From contig NZ_JAKMUU010000002.1 in the NCBI RefSeq assembly GCF_027570035.1, positions 62,001 through 126,000 on the forward strand: a stretch of DNA of 64,000 bases, in the 5' to 3' direction. The notes under the pieces were generated by a model. It had not been told where the DNA came from and ran no database searches. It saw only the letters and a list, made by a program, of their open reading frames with translations. This document shows positions 27,494 through 35,671 of this stretch, piece by piece. This stretch comes from Corynebacterium curieae (lineage in GTDB: Bacteria > Actinomycetota > Actinomycetes > Mycobacteriales > Mycobacteriaceae). Positions within the stretch are counted from its first letter, which is position 1, and the number at the start of each line of letters is the position of its first letter. A program made the position numbers and the translations under genes.

Positions 27494-28998
27494 TGACCTC
27501 TTTCCTCGATACCACCCCGCCGCGCGCGCCGGAAGGCTACGGCAATTTGCGCGGCAGCAAGGCTTTCGTCCCGCTGGCTCACGTTGGCCTGAATAACGCC
27601 ACCCAGCGCCACAACCTGCAGCACGCTACCACCACCATTCGTGAGAAGCGCTCCAACGCTGTAGAAGAGCTTGATGATTGGCAGGAGCTGCGCGCTGCAG
27701 GTTCCGCCATCAAGGAAGATGTTGCAGCCCGCATGCCCGAACTGCTCGAGCAGTTCGAAAAGGCAGTCAAGGCTCGCGGCGGCGTTGTCCACTGGGCACG
27801 CGATGCAAAGGAAGCCAACCAGATCATCGAAGGTCTGATTCGTGCTACCGGCGAGACCGACGTGGTCAAGGTCAAGTCCATGGCCACCCAGGAAATCGGT
27901 ATGAACGAGCACCTAGAGGCAGCGGGCATCAACGCTCGCGAGACCGACCTCGCAGAGCTCATCGTGCAGCTAGGTGAAGATAAGCCCTCCCACATTCTGG
28001 TTCCGGCTATCCACCGCAACCGCGCGGAGATCCGCGATATCTTCGTCAACAAGATGCCGAATACCGATGACACCCTGCAGGCTGAGCCGGCAGAGTTGGC
28101 CGAGGCTTCCCGCCAGTTCCTGCGCGAGCAGTTCATGAAGGCTAAGGTCGCCATTTCCGGCGCCAACTTCGGCGTGGCAGAAACCGGCACCATCAACATC
28201 GTGGAGTCCGAGGGCAATGGCCGCATGTGCCTGACCCTGCCAGAGACCCTCATTACCGTCATGGGCATTGAGAAGCTGGTCCCGACCTTCCAGGACTTGG
28301 AGGTCTTCCTCCAGCTGCTGCCGCGTTCTTCCACGGCAGAGCGCATGAACCCATACACCTCCATGTGGTCCGGTGTTACTGAGGGCGATGGCCCGCAGAA
28401 CTTCCACTTGGTCCTGCTGGATAACGGCCGTACCGCGGCGCTGTCCTCTCCGATTGGTCACCAGGCTCTCAAGTGCATCCGTTGCTCGGCTTGCCTGAAT
28501 GTCTGCCCGGTTTACGAGCGCGCCGGCGGCCACGCTTATGGCTCTGTTTACCCTGGCCCGATCGGCATTTCTTTGACACCGCAGCTGACCGGCATGAAGG
28601 ACCACAACGATCCTTCCGCCAGCCTGCCTTATGCGTGCTCCCTGTGCGGCCGCTGCGACGAGGTGTGCCCGGTGAAGATTCCGCTTTCTGACGTCATTTT
28701 GGAAAACCGCCACCAGAAGGTCACCCACGCCACCCCGCCAATCGAGCCCAAGCTGTTCAAGACCATTCAGCTGCTGTGGAGCAACCCGAAGCTGTGGAAC
28801 AAGGCAACCCACATGGTGGCCCTGGGCCGCATTTTGGGTGGCACCAATAAGACCATCGAATCCCTGCCACTGTTTATGTCCGGTTGGTCTGAAGGCCGCG
28901 ATACCGCGGTTCCACCGAAGAAGTCCTTCCGTCAGTGGTTCGAGTCCGAAGAAGGCAAGGAACTTCTTGCCGAGGCCCGTGAGGAGTCCCAAAAGTGA
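27493..28998 (+). CDS. lutB: Lactate utilisation protein B, iron-sulfur subunit
   Basis: A 501-residue LutB/YkgF protein. The LUD domain (about residues 70-310) is followed by a double 4Fe-4S ferredoxin module: CIRCSACLNVCPVY and CSLCGRCDEVCPVK. The C-terminal tail has a DUF3390-like segment (PPIEPKLFKTIQLLWSNPKLWNKATHM). It is the electron-transfer core of LutABC. I chose ATG at 27493, coupled to the lutA stop. lutC overlaps its end by 4 nt. Confidence 0.94.
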   Translation: MTSFLDTTPPRAPEGYGNLRGSKAFVPLAHVGLNNATQRHNLQHATTTIREKRSNAVEELDDWQELRAAGSAIKEDVAARMPELLEQFEKAVKARGGVVHWARDAKEANQIIEGLIRATGETDVVKVKSMATQEIGMNEHLEAAGINARETDLAELIVQLGEDKPSHILVPAIHRNRAEIRDIFVNKMPNTDDTLQAEPAELAEASRQFLREQFMKAKVAISGANFGVAETGTINIVESEGNGRMCLTLPETLITVMGIEKLVPTFQDLEVFLQLLPRSSTAERMNPYTSMWSGVTEGDGPQNFHLVLLDNGRTAALSSPIGHQALKCIRCSACLNVCPVYERAGGHAYGSVYPGPIGISLTPQLTGMKDHNDPSASLPYACSLCGRCDEVCPVKIPLSDVILENRHQKVTHATPPIEPKLFKTIQLLWSNPKLWNKATHMVALGRILGGTNKTIESLPLFMSGWSEGRDTAVPPKKSFRQWFESEEGKELLAEAREESQK

Positions 28999-29615
28999 AC
29001 GCAAAGCAGGAAATCCTAAGCCGTATCCGCTCCGCTCAGAAGCAGGCTGGTCTCCCCGACCACGTTGATGCCCCGCGTGACTACCACCACGAGGGCACCC
29101 TGAACGCGGACGAGCTGCGCGACATGCTCATTGACCGACTCGAGGATTACAAGGCCGAGGTGCACGTCACCGAGGAAGGCGAATTGAAGCAGGCCATCGC
29201 TAAGATCCTCAATGACCGCAAGTGCAATGACATCCGCTACGCTGAGGGCATGGATGCCAGCCTCTTCGAGGGGTTCGATGCCAAGCCAGATGATAAGTCT
29301 GTCGATCCGCGCACCTTGAATGAGACCGACGCCGTGGTCACTTATTCCCACGTCACCTCCGCGCAGACCGGCACCATCGTGCTCGAGTCTGACGAGCGTT
29401 GCGGCCGCCGCGCTTTGACCCTGGTACCGGACCGCCACCTGTGCATCGTCCACCAGGATGAGATTGTTTACGGCATCCCCGAGGTCATCTCCCGCATGAA
29501 CCCGGAAAAGCCTGCAACCTGGATCTCCGGCCCGTCCGCTACCTCCGATATCGAGCTCGCTCGCGTCGAGGGCGTACACGGCCCGCGTGACCTTATCGTT
29601 CTCATCGTCAAGTAG
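28995..29615 (+). CDS. lutC: Lactate utilisation protein C
   Basis: A 206-residue LUD-domain protein (LutC/YkgG), third gene of lutABC. The start is GTG at 28995 within the lutB end. The late region TYSHVTSAQTGTIVLESDERCGRRALTLVPDRHLCIV and GPSATSDIELARVEGVHGPRDLIVLIV is typical of the family. No lactate permease or LldR-type regulator is in the window. Confidence 0.93.
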   Translation: MNAKQEILSRIRSAQKQAGLPDHVDAPRDYHHEGTLNADELRDMLIDRLEDYKAEVHVTEEGELKQAIAKILNDRKCNDIRYAEGMDASLFEGFDAKPDDKSVDPRTLNETDAVVTYSHVTSAQTGTIVLESDERCGRRALTLVPDRHLCIVHQDEIVYGIPEVISRMNPEKPATWISGPSATSDIELARVEGVHGPRDLIVLIVK

Positions 29616-29668
29616 CTCTGCGCAGTCCCTCACCGACCTACTGTGAAAATGATGCCAAAAGCATCAAA

Positions 29669-29724
29669 AAAGCATAGGCTAGGTCTACCAATCATTTTTA
29701 TTCTGGAGACCTAACCTATGCTTT
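29669..29724 (+). promoter_or_regulatory. Long hairpin over the ribosome site and start codon of the hydrolase gene
   Basis: The arms 29669-29686 and 29707-29724 are complementary at 17 of 18 positions, around a 20-nt AT-rich loop. The right arm contains the ATG at 29718-29720, and the GGAG ribosome site (29705-29708) lies at the loop-stem edge. A smaller stem, GATGC-caaaa-GCATC (29651-29665), lies just upstream. A T-rich stretch (29722-29733) follows, so it may also serve as the lutABC terminator. Confidence 0.75.
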
Positions 29725-31301
29725 CTTTTTCTTCTAAACTATCGGCCACGCTCGGTGCTGCTGCGGTCGCCATTGGTGTTACTGCACCGATTGCCGCAGC
29801 CGCACCTGCACCCGCGCCGCAGGCAACCAAGCCTGCCATTACTTGGGAAGACTGCCCAGAGCAGGTGGACATCGACAACGCCGAGTGCGGCCGCATCGAG
29901 GTCCCTACGTACTACGACAACCCTGAAGCCGGCACCATTAGCGTTGGCTTCGTGCGCGTCCCCGCCGCCAACCCAGGCGCCCGCCGTGGTGCGTTGTTTA
30001 CCAACCCTGGTGGCCCAAGTGGCGATGCCTATGTATGGGCCGGAAATACCGCTGTCCCATGGCCACAGGCCGTCCGCGATGAGTGGGACACCATCGGCGT
30101 ACAACCGCGTGGCCTGCCCGGCTCCACCCCGGTCAAGTGTGATGCCACGGCTACGAGCGATCCGCTCCAAGGCAGCCTCCAGGTAGGAAAACTCACCCGC
30201 GATGCCTGCGAAAAGCACACCCCGGGCTATACCAACTCGCTGACCACCGCTAACACCCTGCAGGATTGGGAAATGGTGCGCCGCGCCTTGGGCGAAGAAA
30301 AGATTGACATCGCCGGTACCTCCTATGGCACCTATCTCGGCTCCGCCTACGCCACCAAGTATCCAGAGCACACCGGCAAGGTCTTGCTAGATTCGGGCAT
30401 GAGCCCCAAGCTGGCGTGGAATGGCATCTTTGCTTCGCAACAGCGGGGCTACGAAAAGGGACTGCACGATCTCTTCGGGTTCATTGCGAAAAATGACGCC
30501 AAGTACCACCTCGGCACTACCCCGTTGCAGGTTTATGAAAAGTGGTCGCAGAAGGTTGCCCGCGAGGCCGGCGTACGCCCTACTGTCCTGCCACCGAACG
30601 CCAAGATTGGTGACCTTCCTCCAGGGCTCGAATTTGCCGGCCAGCCTGGCGCGGACATCATGACGGGCACCGGTCCACTGCGCGTGCAGGCGGAGTTCCT
30701 CAGCCAGAAGATTCAACACCCCAACGCCGTGCAGGTTTCCTCCCCGCTTTTGCTCATGACGCGCGACCTCGTCCCGATTCCCGCGCAGTGGGATGCCTTT
30801 GCCAAGCACTTAAACGGCAGCGAGCCCATGGATGCTGCGCAGCCCGACCCGGAGGCACTGCGCAAACAGCAAGAATCCCTCGCTCAGGCAATGAATATGC
30901 AAAACCTCATCGTCTGCAATGAAAACACCGTGCCGGGCAATCCGCTACTGTACCCGAGCTACCTGTGGACCAACTTCGTCAGCGCTGATCCCTTCACCCT
31001 CATCAATTCCCTCTACGGCTCCGGCGCGGGCTGCGGTGGCCGTGCGCCGGTGACGGGCCAGGCGCCTCTCGACGGCTCTAAGCTCGCCACCAAGCCCCTC
31101 CAGATTCAGGCAACGGGCGACCCGCAAACGCCGTATCAGTACCACACCAACCTCTCCAAGCCGATGCAGTCGCATGTAGTCACCGTCCACGGCCCTGGCC
31201 ATGGCCACTTCGCCTCTAAGAATAAGGTCGTCGATGACATCGGCGTGCACTACTTGCGCACCGGTGAAGTCACTACCACCGACGCCCCAGGGTTGATTTA
31301 G
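29718..31301 (+). CDS. Secreted alpha/beta hydrolase, tripeptidyl aminopeptidase-like (S33 type)
   Basis: A 527-residue exported protein. The signal peptide is MLSFSSKLSATLGAAAVAIGVTAPIAAAA, with likely cleavage near residue 30. The mature part has LFTNPGGPSGDAY (oxyanion region), the nucleophile elbow GTSYG with Ser at about residue 202, and a C-terminal catalytic His in HGPGHGHF, preceded by a TAP-like domain (LQIQATGDPQTPYQYHTNL). This layout matches actinobacterial tripeptidyl aminopeptidases and related mycobacterial esterases. Substrate cannot be read. The start codon is inside a long hairpin. Confidence 0.87.
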   Translation: MLSFSSKLSATLGAAAVAIGVTAPIAAAAPAPAPQATKPAITWEDCPEQVDIDNAECGRIEVPTYYDNPEAGTISVGFVRVPAANPGARRGALFTNPGGPSGDAYVWAGNTAVPWPQAVRDEWDTIGVQPRGLPGSTPVKCDATATSDPLQGSLQVGKLTRDACEKHTPGYTNSLTTANTLQDWEMVRRALGEEKIDIAGTSYGTYLGSAYATKYPEHTGKVLLDSGMSPKLAWNGIFASQQRGYEKGLHDLFGFIAKNDAKYHLGTTPLQVYEKWSQKVAREAGVRPTVLPPNAKIGDLPPGLEFAGQPGADIMTGTGPLRVQAEFLSQKIQHPNAVQVSSPLLLMTRDLVPIPAQWDAFAKHLNGSEPMDAAQPDPEALRKQQESLAQAMNMQNLIVCNENTVPGNPLLYPSYLWTNFVSADPFTLINSLYGSGAGCGGRAPVTGQAPLDGSKLATKPLQIQATGDPQTPYQYHTNLSKPMQSHVVTVHGPGHGHFASKNKVVDDIGVHYLRTGEVTTTDAPGLI

Positions 31302-31354
31302 TCCCCCACTGGCACATGCGCTAAAATCACATCGTTGGGAATTTTCCCAGCGAT

Positions 31355-31428
31355 GTCTCCGTAGCTCAGCGGATTAGAGCATCGGTTTCCGGTACCGAAG
31401 GTCGCAGGTTCGATCCCTGTCGGGGACA
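31355..31428 (+). tRNA. tRNA-Arg (anticodon CCG)
   Basis: A 74-nt cloverleaf. The acceptor stem is GTCTCCG/CGGGGAC (one G-T pair), with discriminator A. The D arm is GCTC/GAGC, the anticodon stem TCGGT/ACCGA around TTCCGGT, which gives anticodon CCG, and the T arm GCAGG/CCTGT around TTCGATC. CCA is not encoded. It reads CGG arginine codons. A terminator follows at once. Confidence 0.95.
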
Positions 31429-31433
31429 CGGTT

Positions 31434-31480
31434 ACCGCTGGCCACTAGGATTTTCTGGTGGCCAGCGGTTTATTTTTTAT
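31434..31480 (+). terminator. Rho-independent terminator after tRNA-Arg
   Basis: A perfect 12-bp stem (31434-31445 with 31458-31469, ACCGCTGGCCAC/GTGGCCAGCGGT), a 12-nt loop and a following TTATTTTTTA run. It begins 6 nt after the tRNA. Confidence 0.92.
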
Positions 31481-31523
31481 CGGACCGCGCAGTCTCGGCC
31501 TCCTCTAGCGGCGCACGCGACTC

Positions 31524-32321
31524 CTATTTCCACTCCGGGTTTGCGGTATCCACCCCTTGCGCCTTGGCCGTATGCTCAATCGCGTCCGCCAGCCACTGCG
31601 CCAAGCCCTCCTGCTGCGTCTCATAGTGGGCATGGAAGCGTTCATCAGCCACATAGCCGCGCGAGATTAAGAAGTGCTTTGCTGGCGTGACGGGGAAGAA
31701 GGCACTTAATGCTTCGCGGTGCTTTTCGACGATCCCCTGGGCCTCCTCCGACCCCGCAGCCACACCTCCCGCAACGGCCTGGGCCAGCTCCTTTTCCACC
31801 TCAGCCACGCCGGCTTGAGCATCGCTCCAGTTCTTCTCCGACCAGCCGGCAGTGCGCTGCTGATACATAGCCCAGTCCTCGCTCGATCCATAGGCCTCTT
31901 CGGCTTCTTGTTGATGCGCGGCGAAGTTGGCATCGCCGACGATCTGTCCGATTTCTTCGGTGGTGAGGCTTCGGTTATTCATTGCATCCTCCATCAAGGT
32001 GTCAATTGCTACCAGCATGTCAGTTAGGCTGTCGCGCTGTGCAAGCAGGATTTCTCTTTGCCTCCGCAAATGTTCTAAATCGGAGGCACCTCCATCTAGC
32101 AGCTGTTTAATATCGGTCAATTTCATACCGGTAGCGCGGTAGATCAGAATCTTTTGCACGCGGGCACAGTCTTCCTCGGTATACAGCCGGTAATTGGACC
32201 AGCTGCGCCACGTAGGAGACAGCAAGCCTTGCGCCTCCCAGTGATGCAGAGTGCGCACCGTGATGCGGAAGAGCGCTGCTACCTCGCCAACGGTATAAAG
32301 AACTTCATCGATGTCGTCCAT
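31524..32321 (-). CDS. MerR-family regulator with a TipAS drug-sensing domain
   Basis: A 265-residue regulator. The N-terminal MerR winged helix is clear (YTVGEVAALFRITVRTLHHWEAQGLLSPTWRSWSNYRLYTEEDCARVQKIL, about residues 9-60), then a coiled-coil dimer helix (about 78-115) and a C-terminal TipAS domain (about 140-260) that in Streptomyces TipA binds thiopeptide antibiotics. Its own upstream promoter has the 19-bp spacer expected of a MerR-activated promoter. It is divergent from an ABC export operon that it may also control; that link is inference. Confidence 0.92.
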   Translation of the reverse strand: MDDIDEVLYTVGEVAALFRITVRTLHHWEAQGLLSPTWRSWSNYRLYTEEDCARVQKILIYRATGMKLTDIKQLLDGGASDLEHLRRQREILLAQRDSLTDMLVAIDTLMEDAMNNRSLTTEEIGQIVGDANFAAHQQEAEEAYGSSEDWAMYQQRTAGWSEKNWSDAQAGVAEVEKELAQAVAGGVAAGSEEAQGIVEKHREALSAFFPVTPAKHFLISRGYVADERFHAHYETQQEGLAQWLADAIEHTAKAQGVDTANPEWK

Positions 32322-32327
32322 GACTTC

Positions 32328-32358
32328 ATTGTCGCGCCTTACGCTGCGTCAGGGTCAA
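32328..32358 (-). promoter_or_regulatory. MerR-type promoter and operator of the TipAS regulator
   Basis: On the minus strand TTGACC (32358-32353) and GACAAT (32333-32328) are 19 nt apart, the overlong spacer of MerR-activated promoters. The spacer holds an imperfect palindrome CCTTACGCTGCGTCAGG (32337-32353, 7 of 8 pairs). The -10 ends 6 nt before the ATG at 32321, so the transcript should be leaderless and autoregulated. Confidence 0.75.
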
Positions 32359-32390
32359 CCCCAGAGAAAATCTGCAGAAGCTCTTGCCAG

Positions 32391-32412
32391 AGTGTTGGGT
32401 TTATGCAACACT
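32391..32412 (+). promoter_or_regulatory. Palindrome just before the ABC export operon
   Basis: AGTGTTG (32391-32397) and CAACACT (32406-32412) form a perfect 7-bp inverted repeat with an 8-nt spacer, ending 7 nt before the ATG at 32420. Its position near the transcription start would suit a repressor operator. No regulator is assigned; it is unlike the MerR palindrome next door. Confidence 0.5.
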
Positions 32413-32419
32413 TGGGTGC

Positions 32420-32926
32420 ATGACAGCAAACGACGCCCCTGTTTCAACAACGATCCGCGCCGAACGGTTCCGCAGCCCCGGCCCCACCCGTAAATTAATC
32501 GCGTCAATGTATGGCTGCGTGGCCGTATCCGCGATTTTCCTCATACTCGCACTGGCGCTTTCTTCTTACTGGGCGCTGTTAGCCATGTCTATAGCAATGG
32601 TGCTCTCGTGCATTCCATGGACCATTCTGCGAGTATCAATCGACTCCAAGGACACGAAGCCCCTGGCTACCCTCGATGAATATGAGGCCCAAGTGCTGGA
32701 CCAATGGCGGCAAAAGGCGTTCAAGTTGTCTACCGCCCTACTTTTTGCTGGCGGTCTTGTCACCCTCCTCGTAGGAAATTGGTTCCTAGGCGGAGGCATT
32801 ACCGGAACTATTGGCACCAAATATTTGCTTGGAGCTGGCTACTACCTGCTCTTTAGTTACTTCATCTCTGCCACCCTGCCCGCTGTCGGCTACGCATTGA
32901 CCTTCAACCAGAACTCGGAGGACTAA
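32420..32926 (+). CDS. Small membrane protein, first gene of an ABC export operon
   Basis: A 168-residue protein with four predicted helices in two pairs (about residues 31-46, 48-66, 106-124, 133-159). The N-terminus is basic and cytosolic (TTIRAERFRSPGPTRKLIAS). I recognise no family. I chose ATG at 32420 because the seven-base palindrome and promoter region lie just upstream. It is 2 nt ahead of the ABC ATPase gene and so probably works with that transporter, perhaps as an accessory or immunity subunit (inference). Confidence 0.75.
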   Translation: MTANDAPVSTTIRAERFRSPGPTRKLIASMYGCVAVSAIFLILALALSSYWALLAMSIAMVLSCIPWTILRVSIDSKDTKPLATLDEYEAQVLDQWRQKAFKLSTALLFAGGLVTLLVGNWFLGGGITGTIGTKYLLGAGYYLLFSYFISATLPAVGYALTFNQNSED

Positions 32927-32928
32927 AC

Positions 32929-33828
32929 ATGCCCACCTTGACCATCGACCACCTCAATAAGTCCTTCGGGGAGACTCAGGCCCTGCGGGATATGACCTTT
33001 AGCGTTGGCGAAGGCGAAATTTTCGGCTTCGTCGGCTCCAACGGCGCCGGAAAGTCCACCACCATGCGCATTGCGCTTGGTGTGCTGGCGAAAGACTCCG
33101 GTGAAGTCTTTTTCGATAACGCCCCAATTAATGACGATAATCGGCGCCGCATTGGCTATATGCCGGAAGAGCGCGGCCTCTACGGCAAGGAGCCGCTGCT
33201 GAGCCAGTTGGTCTTCCTCGGCACCCTCCACGGACTGGATAAACCCGCCGCCAAGCGCGCCGGCGCTGAACTCCTTGAACAGCTTGGCCTGGGCGACCGA
33301 ATGGACGATAAACTCGATGACCTGTCTTTGGGCAACCAGCAGAGGGTACAGCTCGCAGCCTCCCTTATCCATGATCCTGACATGCTGATTCTGGACGAGC
33401 CCTTCTCCGGCCTAGACCCGGTTGCGGTCAACGTCATGTCAGACATGCTGCGCGAGCGCGCCAACCGCGGCGTACCCGTCATTTTCTCTTCGCACCAGTT
33501 GGACCTGGTGCAGCGCTTGTGTGACCGCGTGGGCATTGTGACCAAGGGGCAGATGGTGGCTGAAGGGGGCGTCGATAAGCTGCGCAGCCAAGGCCCGCCT
33601 CGCTTCGAAGTCGCTACCCCAGCGCGCGGCTGGTATCCGGAAGGCACGGACCTGGTGGCAGAAACTGCCGATGCCGTAGTGCTCCAAGCCAATCCCACCG
33701 TAGATGATCAGACAATCCTGCAGGCAGCCCTCGCCGCGGGTCCGGTGCATTCCTTCGGCCGCAAGATCCCAGACCTGACCGAGCTTTTCCAGGATGTCGT
33801 CACCAGCAACCAGAATGAGGAGGCCTAA
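32929..33828 (+). CDS. ABC transporter ATP-binding protein (NatA-like)
   Basis: A 299-residue ATPase with Walker A GSNGAGKST (about residues 36-44), Q-loop region IGYMPEERGLYGKEPLLSQLVF, signature LSLGNQQRVQLAASL, Walker B MLILDEPFSGLDP and switch His in FSSHQLD. A C-terminal extension of about 80 residues is typical of DrrA/NatA-type exporters. The operon partner is the ABC-2 permease 3 nt downstream. The YMPEERGLY variant is typical of the NatA subgroup (Na+ or drug export). Substrate is not readable. Confidence 0.93.
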   Translation: MPTLTIDHLNKSFGETQALRDMTFSVGEGEIFGFVGSNGAGKSTTMRIALGVLAKDSGEVFFDNAPINDDNRRRIGYMPEERGLYGKEPLLSQLVFLGTLHGLDKPAAKRAGAELLEQLGLGDRMDDKLDDLSLGNQQRVQLAASLIHDPDMLILDEPFSGLDPVAVNVMSDMLRERANRGVPVIFSSHQLDLVQRLCDRVGIVTKGQMVAEGGVDKLRSQGPPRFEVATPARGWYPEGTDLVAETADAVVLQANPTVDDQTILQAALAAGPVHSFGRKIPDLTELFQDVVTSNQNEEA

Positions 33829-33831
33829 GCC

Positions 33832-34998
33832 ATGCAGTATTCCGCAATGAAGACCATCGGGGTTGTAGCCCAGCGTGAGATGGCAGTCGCGCTGAAGTCG
33901 AAGATGGTAGTAGGCACTATGCTGCTGCTCATCCTCGGCGCCATTATCGCACCTATTGCTATCAATTTCTTCAGCGGCGATGACAAACCGGATTCTGTAG
34001 CCATCGTGGGGATGGAAGCGTCTGCCTTTGATGATTCCGGCATCGATGCCACCGAGGCAAAAGACCGCGCGGAAGCCCAGCAATTGGTGGAAAATGATGA
34101 GGCCGATGCCGCCCTTGTGCCGGCAGAGAGCGACGGCTGGGATCTCCTCAGCAAGGGCGATACGCCTGCCGCGGTAACTACCACGGTCAACCAAATCGTT
34201 TCTTCTCAAGCACAAGCAACGGCGCTAGATACCCTCAATATTGACCCGCAAGAGTTAGAAAAGGCTACCCCCTCGACCACGGTAAATCAGGTGAGCCTTG
34301 AAGAAGAGGACGGCACTGAACAAAAGATGGCCGGCGTAGCCACGGTCCTCATTGGCGCAATGGTGGTCGTCTTTTCCGTCATGACCTTCGCCGGCCTAAT
34401 TGGTGGCCGCGTCACAGAGGAAAAGTCCTCCCGCGTGGTGGAAATTATCTTGTCTTCCGTGCGCCCAGTGGACTTTTTGGCCGGCAAGATTTTGGGCAAT
34501 ACCATCATCGGTTTCTTGGCTACCCTTCTCATCTTGGGCGGCGGTGCAATCTCGCTTGCTGCGACCGGCCTGGCTAGTGACATCGAGCTGGACTATGGCT
34601 TGGTAGCCGTACTCCTAGTTGGCGAGATTCTAGGCCTGCTCTTCTTTGGCAGCCTCTACGCTGCAGCCGGCTCGATGGTGCAGCGCACCGAGGATCTCCA
34701 GTCCACGCAGGCACCTATCCTGTTCCTTGTCTTTGCCACCATGTATGTACCGATGTTCGGCTGGATGCACCTGGATGCCACGTGGATGCAGGTCATGACC
34801 TGGCTGCCACCGGTGTCCATGCTGGTCGCTCCGCTGCAGGTGGCCGGGGGCAACCTCAGCTGGCTGGGCCTTGCCGCAAGCTATCTGCTTATGGGCTTGG
34901 CGACGGCACTTATTATCGTCATCGTCGGCCGTATCTACCGCCGTGCCATTTTGAACAATGGCCGCAAGATGACCTGGCGCCAAGCGCTAAGCAAGTAA
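33832..34998 (+). CDS. ABC-2 type permease (NatB-like)
   Basis: A 388-residue permease. One N-terminal helix (about residues 24-46) is followed by a large external domain (about 50-160) and five C-terminal helices (about 165-380), the NatB/ABC-2 layout. The conserved VTEEKSSRVVEIILSSVRPVDFLAGKILG coupling region lies at about residues 196-224. It pairs with the ATPase just upstream. A terminator follows the stop. Confidence 0.92.
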   Translation: MQYSAMKTIGVVAQREMAVALKSKMVVGTMLLLILGAIIAPIAINFFSGDDKPDSVAIVGMEASAFDDSGIDATEAKDRAEAQQLVENDEADAALVPAESDGWDLLSKGDTPAAVTTTVNQIVSSQAQATALDTLNIDPQELEKATPSTTVNQVSLEEEDGTEQKMAGVATVLIGAMVVVFSVMTFAGLIGGRVTEEKSSRVVEIILSSVRPVDFLAGKILGNTIIGFLATLLILGGGAISLAATGLASDIELDYGLVAVLLVGEILGLLFFGSLYAAAGSMVQRTEDLQSTQAPILFLVFATMYVPMFGWMHLDATWMQVMTWLPPVSMLVAPLQVAGGNLSWLGLAASYLLMGLATALIIVIVGRIYRRAILNNGRKMTWRQALSK

Positions 34999-35002
34999 AA
35001 AT

Positions 35003-35043
35003 AATCCGGCTCCCCGCCGATTGCGCGGGAGCCGGATTCTTCT
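35003..35043. terminator. Terminator between the ABC operon and the convergent small membrane gene
   Basis: A perfect 12-bp stem AATCCGGCTCCC/GGGAGCCGGATT (35003-35014 with 35027-35038) with a 12-nt loop and then CTTCT on the plus strand. The T-run is weak. It lies between convergent genes and could serve both. Confidence 0.7.
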
Positions 35044-35054
35044 ATGTGCCGAAG

Positions 35055-35258
35055 CTACTGAGTAATGAACTCGTTGGTGATCGGCTGGGTGATGTCCAAG
35101 GTGCCGTGCTCGATGTAGTACATACCGAAGAACATGGCAGCCAACATCACTACGGCTAGCAGCATGGAAGGGATCCACTGAAGGAATACGGGAACCCAGC
35201 CATTGCCCTTATCGCGAGCTGCCGCTTCGCGCTGTTCCTGAGCCTCACGCTCGTTCAT
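35055..35258 (-). CDS. Small single-helix membrane protein of unknown function
   Basis: A 67-residue protein: a charged N-terminus (MNEREAQEQREAAARDKGNG), one membrane helix (about residues 29-48, IPSMLLAVVMLAAMFFGMYY) and an outside tail. GAAAGG lies 10 nt before the ATG. I know no family name. It seems a stand-alone gene with its own start about 100 nt downstream of the 99-residue gene on the same strand. Confidence 0.65.
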   Translation of the reverse strand: MNEREAQEQREAAARDKGNGWVPVFLQWIPSMLLAVVMLAAMFFGMYYIEHGTLDITQPITNEFITQ

Positions 35259-35366
35259 AATGATAAAACCTTTCGATCCACCGAGGATTAACTACGAATA
35301 TCTTAACAGTTAAGTGCTTACAAGGCCGCATTCCTCGCACTTTTGATTGACGCCGAAGTCCGAACT

Positions 35367-35666
35367 CTAGATCCCCGGGTCCTCGTTATTAAGCAGCGCT
35401 TCTACGAAAGACTCGCGGTCCGCGAGCATGCGCTCGATGTCTTCCTCCGCGCCTACGATCCACAGCTCAGTGTCTTGGTCGTAGGTCAGCGCGGAGTCTG
35501 GGTACGCCTCTAGCGCCTCTTCCATTGCGGCGACTTGTTCCGCGCTAGCCGTATCCTCCAAGTGCGCCTCGGGGTCGCCGATCCGCGGGCTAAGCTCCTC
35601 CAGCGCGGTGATGCCGTAGGTTTTATATTGCTTCTTTGGATGCTCAAAGAGCTCTTGGCCCATCAT
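35367..35666 (-). CDS. Unknown acidic 99-residue protein
   Basis: A soluble acidic protein (many Glu and Asp; no membrane segment or signal peptide), beginning MMGQELFEHPKKQYKTYGITALEELSPRIGDPEAH. The ATG two codons in (MGQ) is equally possible. It starts 5 nt after the MarR gene stop and is very likely co-transcribed with it. I recognise no domain. Confidence 0.65.
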   Translation of the reverse strand: MMGQELFEHPKKQYKTYGITALEELSPRIGDPEAHLEDTASAEQVAAMEEALEAYPDSALTYDQDTELWIVGAEEDIERMLADRESFVEALLNNEDPGI

Positions 35667-35671
35667 GGAGC

